Below are positions 60,512 through 64,000 of a DNA stretch of 64,000 bases, piece after piece; the stretch's first letter is position 1; each line of letters starts with the position of its first letter. The stretch comes from Vitellaria paradoxa (lineage: Eukaryota; Streptophyta; Magnoliopsida; Ericales; Sapotaceae). The notes under the pieces were generated by a model that searched no databases, was not told where the DNA came from, and was given only the letters and a program-made list of their open reading frames with translations. The stretch covers positions 30,193,433 to 30,257,432 of the forward strand of contig CM034244.1 in the NCBI GenBank assembly GCA_019916065.1, written 5' to 3'. The translations under genes and the position numbers were made by a program.

Positions 60512-61639
60512 TAGAGGTGACAAAATCGACTCAAACCCATCAACCCGTTCAATTAAACCCATAATAAATGAGTTTTGGTCCTATTATTTTACTAATTGGG
60601 TTGTAATTGGGTAACTTATAAAATACCCATTTATAAACGGGTGCAATTGGATTGTGAAATAGAACCCGTTAAAACATCCATTTAAATTAAAAAAATTAGT
60701 TTAATCCCCCTCTTTACACTGCTCTCTCACCTCTCTCTCTCCAGAGAGAAAGAGCACGCGCACACGCGCACACACACACATACAAACACGCACGTTTGCG
60801 CGCGCACACGCACATGCAAACACATCCACACACACACGAGCACACGCGTGCGCGCACACACACCCACACACACACGCGTACGCTCGCGCACACACTCTCA
60901 CACACCCAAGCGCACACGCAAACACACCCACAAACACACACACACATGCGCACGCGCGCACGCATACACACGCGCACACACACACAAACACACCCACGCA
61001 CACGCGTATGCATGCACACACTCTCTCACACACCCAGGCGCATACAGGCGCACACACACACGTTCGCGCGCACGCACACACACCCACACACGCACGCATG
61101 CACACACACGCGCGCGCGGACACACACACACGCGCGCGCGCGCACGCTCGCGCACACACATACGCACACACACTCACACACATGCACGCGTATGCACACA
61201 TACGGGCACGCACACGCACACACACACTCGAGCATGCGCGCGCACACGTACTCGAGTGCACACACACTCACAAAGAGAGAGAGTTGTTGATTTAAAATTG
61301 AATAAAAAATAAATCAGTTCGTATAAATTCAAAATTAACTGAAAATTGTAAATATAATATTATATAATATGTATAATATTATATTAATTAAAATAAATAT
61401 TGATGTATTTATATATATACACATTAATTAAAATAAATTTTTAATTTTTTTTTTAAAAGTAAGTTAGGTTATAAGTAAATGAGTTGTGATATGGGTTCAT
61501 AGATTTGTAATAACCCGTATTCAACCCGTCCATATCTAAACCGTCTTTTAATTGGGTGGGTTTGGATTATACCTATTTAATCTCCAACCCGTTTAAACTC
61601 ATCACTAACCTGCCCAACCCGCCCATTTTGCCACCCCTA
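60512..61639. mobile_element. hAT-like non-autonomous element hosting a giant CA/CG tract
   Basis: Ends TAGAGGTGACAAAAT and (inverted) TAGGGGTGGCAAAAT, the common plant hAT terminus. They are flanked by an imperfect 8-bp duplication, CTTCAAAC (60504-60511) and CTCCTAAC (61640-61647). Subterminal AACCCGTT-type words occur on both sides. Between CT-rich and GA-rich borders lies the dinucleotide tract. No transposase. Confidence 0.75.
60752..61272. repeat. About 520 bp of alternating CA/CG dinucleotides
   Basis: Almost perfect purine-pyrimidine alternation on both strands: CACACG, CGCGCA and similar words with rare CTCTCA or CCCA interruptions. It has no stop codons in several frames on either strand, which produces long His/Thr-rich and Cys/Val/Arg-rich open frames that are artefacts of the repeat. 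The composition favours left-handed Z-DNA (established behaviour of CG/CA alternation). Confidence 0.9.
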
Positions 61640-61647
61640 CTCCTAAC

Positions 61648-62577
61648 ACACCCTAAATATATACACTGGTGCAACTGTCTACCGGTCCTCTCCGGATCTC
61701 TCCAAACAACACCTAAATATGATGCTTAAAAATTATCAAATAAATAAATAAAATTTGATAAGACAAATCATATAAGATGAAGGAGAAAAAAAATTGTGAA
61801 TTCTCAAATCAGCCATCCTATAAAAATGAAAAAGTAGTAAATTTCTTTTGGAGAGTGAAAATAAAAATGAAAAATTGGTCTTTTGTATCTTTCGCCGACA
61901 TAAATGAATCTTCTAACAGATGCATTATGAAGATTGCGAATGAAGTTGGGCTTCCATTTGATCTGAGACTTTTTTTAGATATAGGGGTGTTTAGAGTAAC
62001 AAAAAATGAGACAAAGTGAGATAATTTGTAGGTTCGTAATTCATGCAGTAAAATAAAAAATGAATAACTTTAAGAAATTTTAGAGATTTTCAGAAAATTT
62101 CAACATTTTTCAATGTACTAAACACACTTTGTGAATATAATAAATTTTTACAAAAATTATATTCACTCGTGCAATTGTGTATTGTGATTATTCACAATTT
62201 CACATTGTAGTAACACTGCATTTGAAAAATCTTTCTCTTAAAATAGATTTAATTTAAAAATAAAAAATAATTTAATTTTATTTAATAAATAAAATTTTGT
62301 ATTTAAAATACAAGTTTAAATTTAAGAATTAAATTAAATTGATTTAAAAATTTTAATTATATTAAGAAAAAATAAAAAATATAATATATGAGAATAAATT
62401 TATATATTTAATTATCTTATTTTAAATAGATTAAGAAAAGAATGAATTATCATTTAATTCTATAAGTTATATTTTAAATGATATAAAAAAATTAAAATTT
62501 AAATATGAAAAATAATCAAATTTTATTCATAAAATTATACTTTAATTACAAACTATTTATCCTCATAAACCCTCATA
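61648..62577. other. AT-rich spacer with one MITE-like block
   Basis: Block 61984-62132 (GGGGTGTTTAGAGTA ... TGTACTAAACACAC) is a short inverted-ended MITE related to about 27990-28145. The rest to 62577 is nearly pure A/T. No gene. Confidence 0.45.
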
Positions 62578-63502
62578 TGATCTGGGGATGACACGTGGCC
62601 TGATATAAGAGTTTTAATAATTATAATTACCAAGGGATTTGGAAGATCGGCCTAAAAGTTTGATCTAGGCCAACTGATGAAATCTCCCTAAGAAGGTTCT
62701 TATACAGTGGCCTAGTTGTATATCGATCACAATAGACAATTAAGTGACCAATATAAAGGAATGATAGGTGAATAGAAATATAACATCAATCGTCAAAAGC
62801 TTGGTGACATCGGTCGTCATAACTGACATACATGGGCCGATAAAGAAAATACTAGGAGTGTAGGAGTGATAGAAATATATCGGGCATATATGATTAAATC
62901 AGAACAGTTAGGATGCGTATTTTTGTCCCAAAATCACGTGAGCAACATGGTATGGAATTGTTTCCCAAGAATGTGTAAAAGAGGATGACGTGTAAGGGTT
63001 ATCCCATTGGACCTACTTATTTATACCAGGAAGAAAGAAAAAGAAGGGGTTCCTCAACCAACTTTCCCACAACGGATTTCTCTTTTAATTTTAATCGTTC
63101 TAGTTTTTAGCATAGTAGAAGTAGCATTAATTTAGTTCATCTTCTATTTGTGTAAAGTCATTAAAGTCGTAACTGTGTACGGTCTTGACACCTGTGTCCG
63201 TTCTTATTTAGAGTTAAAAGCAGATATCTATAAGTGGCTTGGATTTAGGTAAATATTGTAGCCTATATTTATTTTCTTAATGGAATATTTTCTTCTTCTA
63301 TTTATGTTTAACTGTGATTGCTATATATCTACACTTAAGTCTCTGAAGAGATAAGAAAATTCCACATTATTAACACTTAATATCTGTAATTTTGCACCTT
63401 TTTTAGATCTCTTGGATCTTAACACGCCTGCACTCACAAATAATAGTATATTCAAGATAAAACTGTGAAAGAATGTGCCCTTATTTGTTCTTCTCACAAA
63501 CA
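62578..63502 (+). mobile_element. 5' LTR of a Ty3-type retrotransposon
   Basis: The LTR begins TGATCTGGGGATGACACG and ends near CTCACAAACA. Five bases later comes TGGCACGCCCAGTAGGACC at 63508, a primer-binding-site-like string frequent in plant Ty3 (Tat-type) elements. A TATTTATACC promoter-like element lies near 63020. The LTR limits are inferred from TG...CA and the PBS position; the 3' LTR is outside the window. Confidence 0.7.
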
Positions 63503-63540
63503 AATTTTGGCACGCCCAGTAGGACCCTAGAAGTAGATTT

Positions 63541-64000
63541 ATGGTAATCACACGACAACAGAGCATGGAATTTAGATAGAGAGAAGGACAGGTAGTTGTG
63601 GCTGATGAAAAGACCATAGGAAGTGTGAGTTCATCAGTTAGTTAGTCTAGTCTAAAAGTCAATGACATGTCGTTATTACAACAAGCAATGAGAGAAAATA
63701 ACCCAGAATTAACAAATATCATGATAGCTAAGAATTATGAATTGATGATACTTGGGTCGTTAGAAATTCTGAAATGATGAATCCTTTCATGGCAGTAAAT
63801 ACCAAAATGATGAATATCCTAATTATGGGACAATCCAAAATGATAAAAACCTTAAAAGACCTTACAAACGTGCTCAAACTGATAAATCAAAGGATAGTCA
63901 ATCTGACCATCATTTTCCTTGAGCAAAAGATAGTGCTTTTATGACCTGGGGGCAAACAGCAGAGCCCCAATGCTTGTTGTGAGGAAAAGGGCCCATTGTC
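63541..64000 (+). pseudogene. Decayed gag start of the Ty3-type retrotransposon (runs off the window)
   Basis: ATG at 63541 opens MVITRQQSMEFR, followed by a stop, then EGQVVVADEKTIGSVSSS, a second stop, then NDMSLLQQAMRENNPELTN. Position right after the primer-binding site and the Gln/Glu-rich helical character suit a Ty3-type gag. Further stops follow from 63774. Identification rests mainly on position. Confidence 0.55.

Noticed and set aside
60701..61312. Long open frames on both strands (up to 188 codons), rich in Cys/Val/Arg or His/Thr
   Set aside because: They are six-frame readings of the alternating CA/CG tract, with overlapping equivalents in other frames and no domain, promoter or splice context.
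63321..63617. 98-codon minus-strand frame
   Set aside because: Antisense to the LTR end, primer-binding site and gag start, which explain the sequence better.
1..64000. Search for CRISPR arrays, bacterial operons, rRNA, organellar insertions or integrated viral genes
   Set aside because: No regularly spaced repeats, no chloroplast or mitochondrial genes, and no viral capsid, movement or replication-protein motifs seen; all repeats fit plant TEs or microsatellites.

Overview
This window is nuclear DNA of a flowering plant. It is very AT-rich and has only one gene that reads intact with plant-type GT-AG introns. The rest is layered transposable-element (TE) debris: LTR retrotransposons of the copia and Ty3 types, an RTE-type LINE, hAT-like and CACTA-like DNA transposons, and many MITEs. 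The species cannot be named from the sequence. All similarity statements are by-eye comparisons made inside the window.

Layout. (1) 217-3251 is a large inverted-repeat element whose left arm is interrupted by about 0.9 kb carrying a broken C-terminal piece of a MO25/CAB39-family gene. (2) 3252-14300 is a mosaic of MITEs, a collapsed copia element (about 7915-9382), a CACTA-like element (9383-11435) and foldback MITEs. (3) 14738-17169 (+) is a three-exon NAC transcription factor gene of 234 aa, most like the NAC090 clade. (4) 17812-35784 and 37283-55055 are two direct copies (A and B) of an 18-kb TE-filled segment, offset by about 19.3-19.5 kb. Between them lies an LTR plus the 5' part of the interior of a Ty3-type element (35785-37282). 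(5) 55056-62577 is AT-rich DNA with a CpG-rich foldback element (58131-59345) and a hAT-like element (60512-61639) that houses about 520 bp of alternating CA/CG dinucleotides. (6) 62578-64000 is the 5' LTR, primer-binding site and decayed gag start of another Ty3-type retrotransposon that runs off the window.

The duplicated segment contains an older internal duplication ('alpha'), so four alpha copies exist. Insertions present in one copy and absent from a paralogous copy give a relative history: alpha duplication; then an RTE LINE in alpha1, and a copia and a hAT-like element in alpha2; a solo LTR in an inverted hAT-like copy; then the 18-kb duplication; then a Tourist-like MITE in copy A only and the Ty3 element at the A/B junction.

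I see no CRISPR, operon, rRNA, convincing tRNA or new enzymatic system. The most unusual items are the MO25 fragment inside a giant palindrome, the recursive duplication with uneven divergence, a G-box block kept in all four alpha copies, and the alternating purine-pyrimidine tract.
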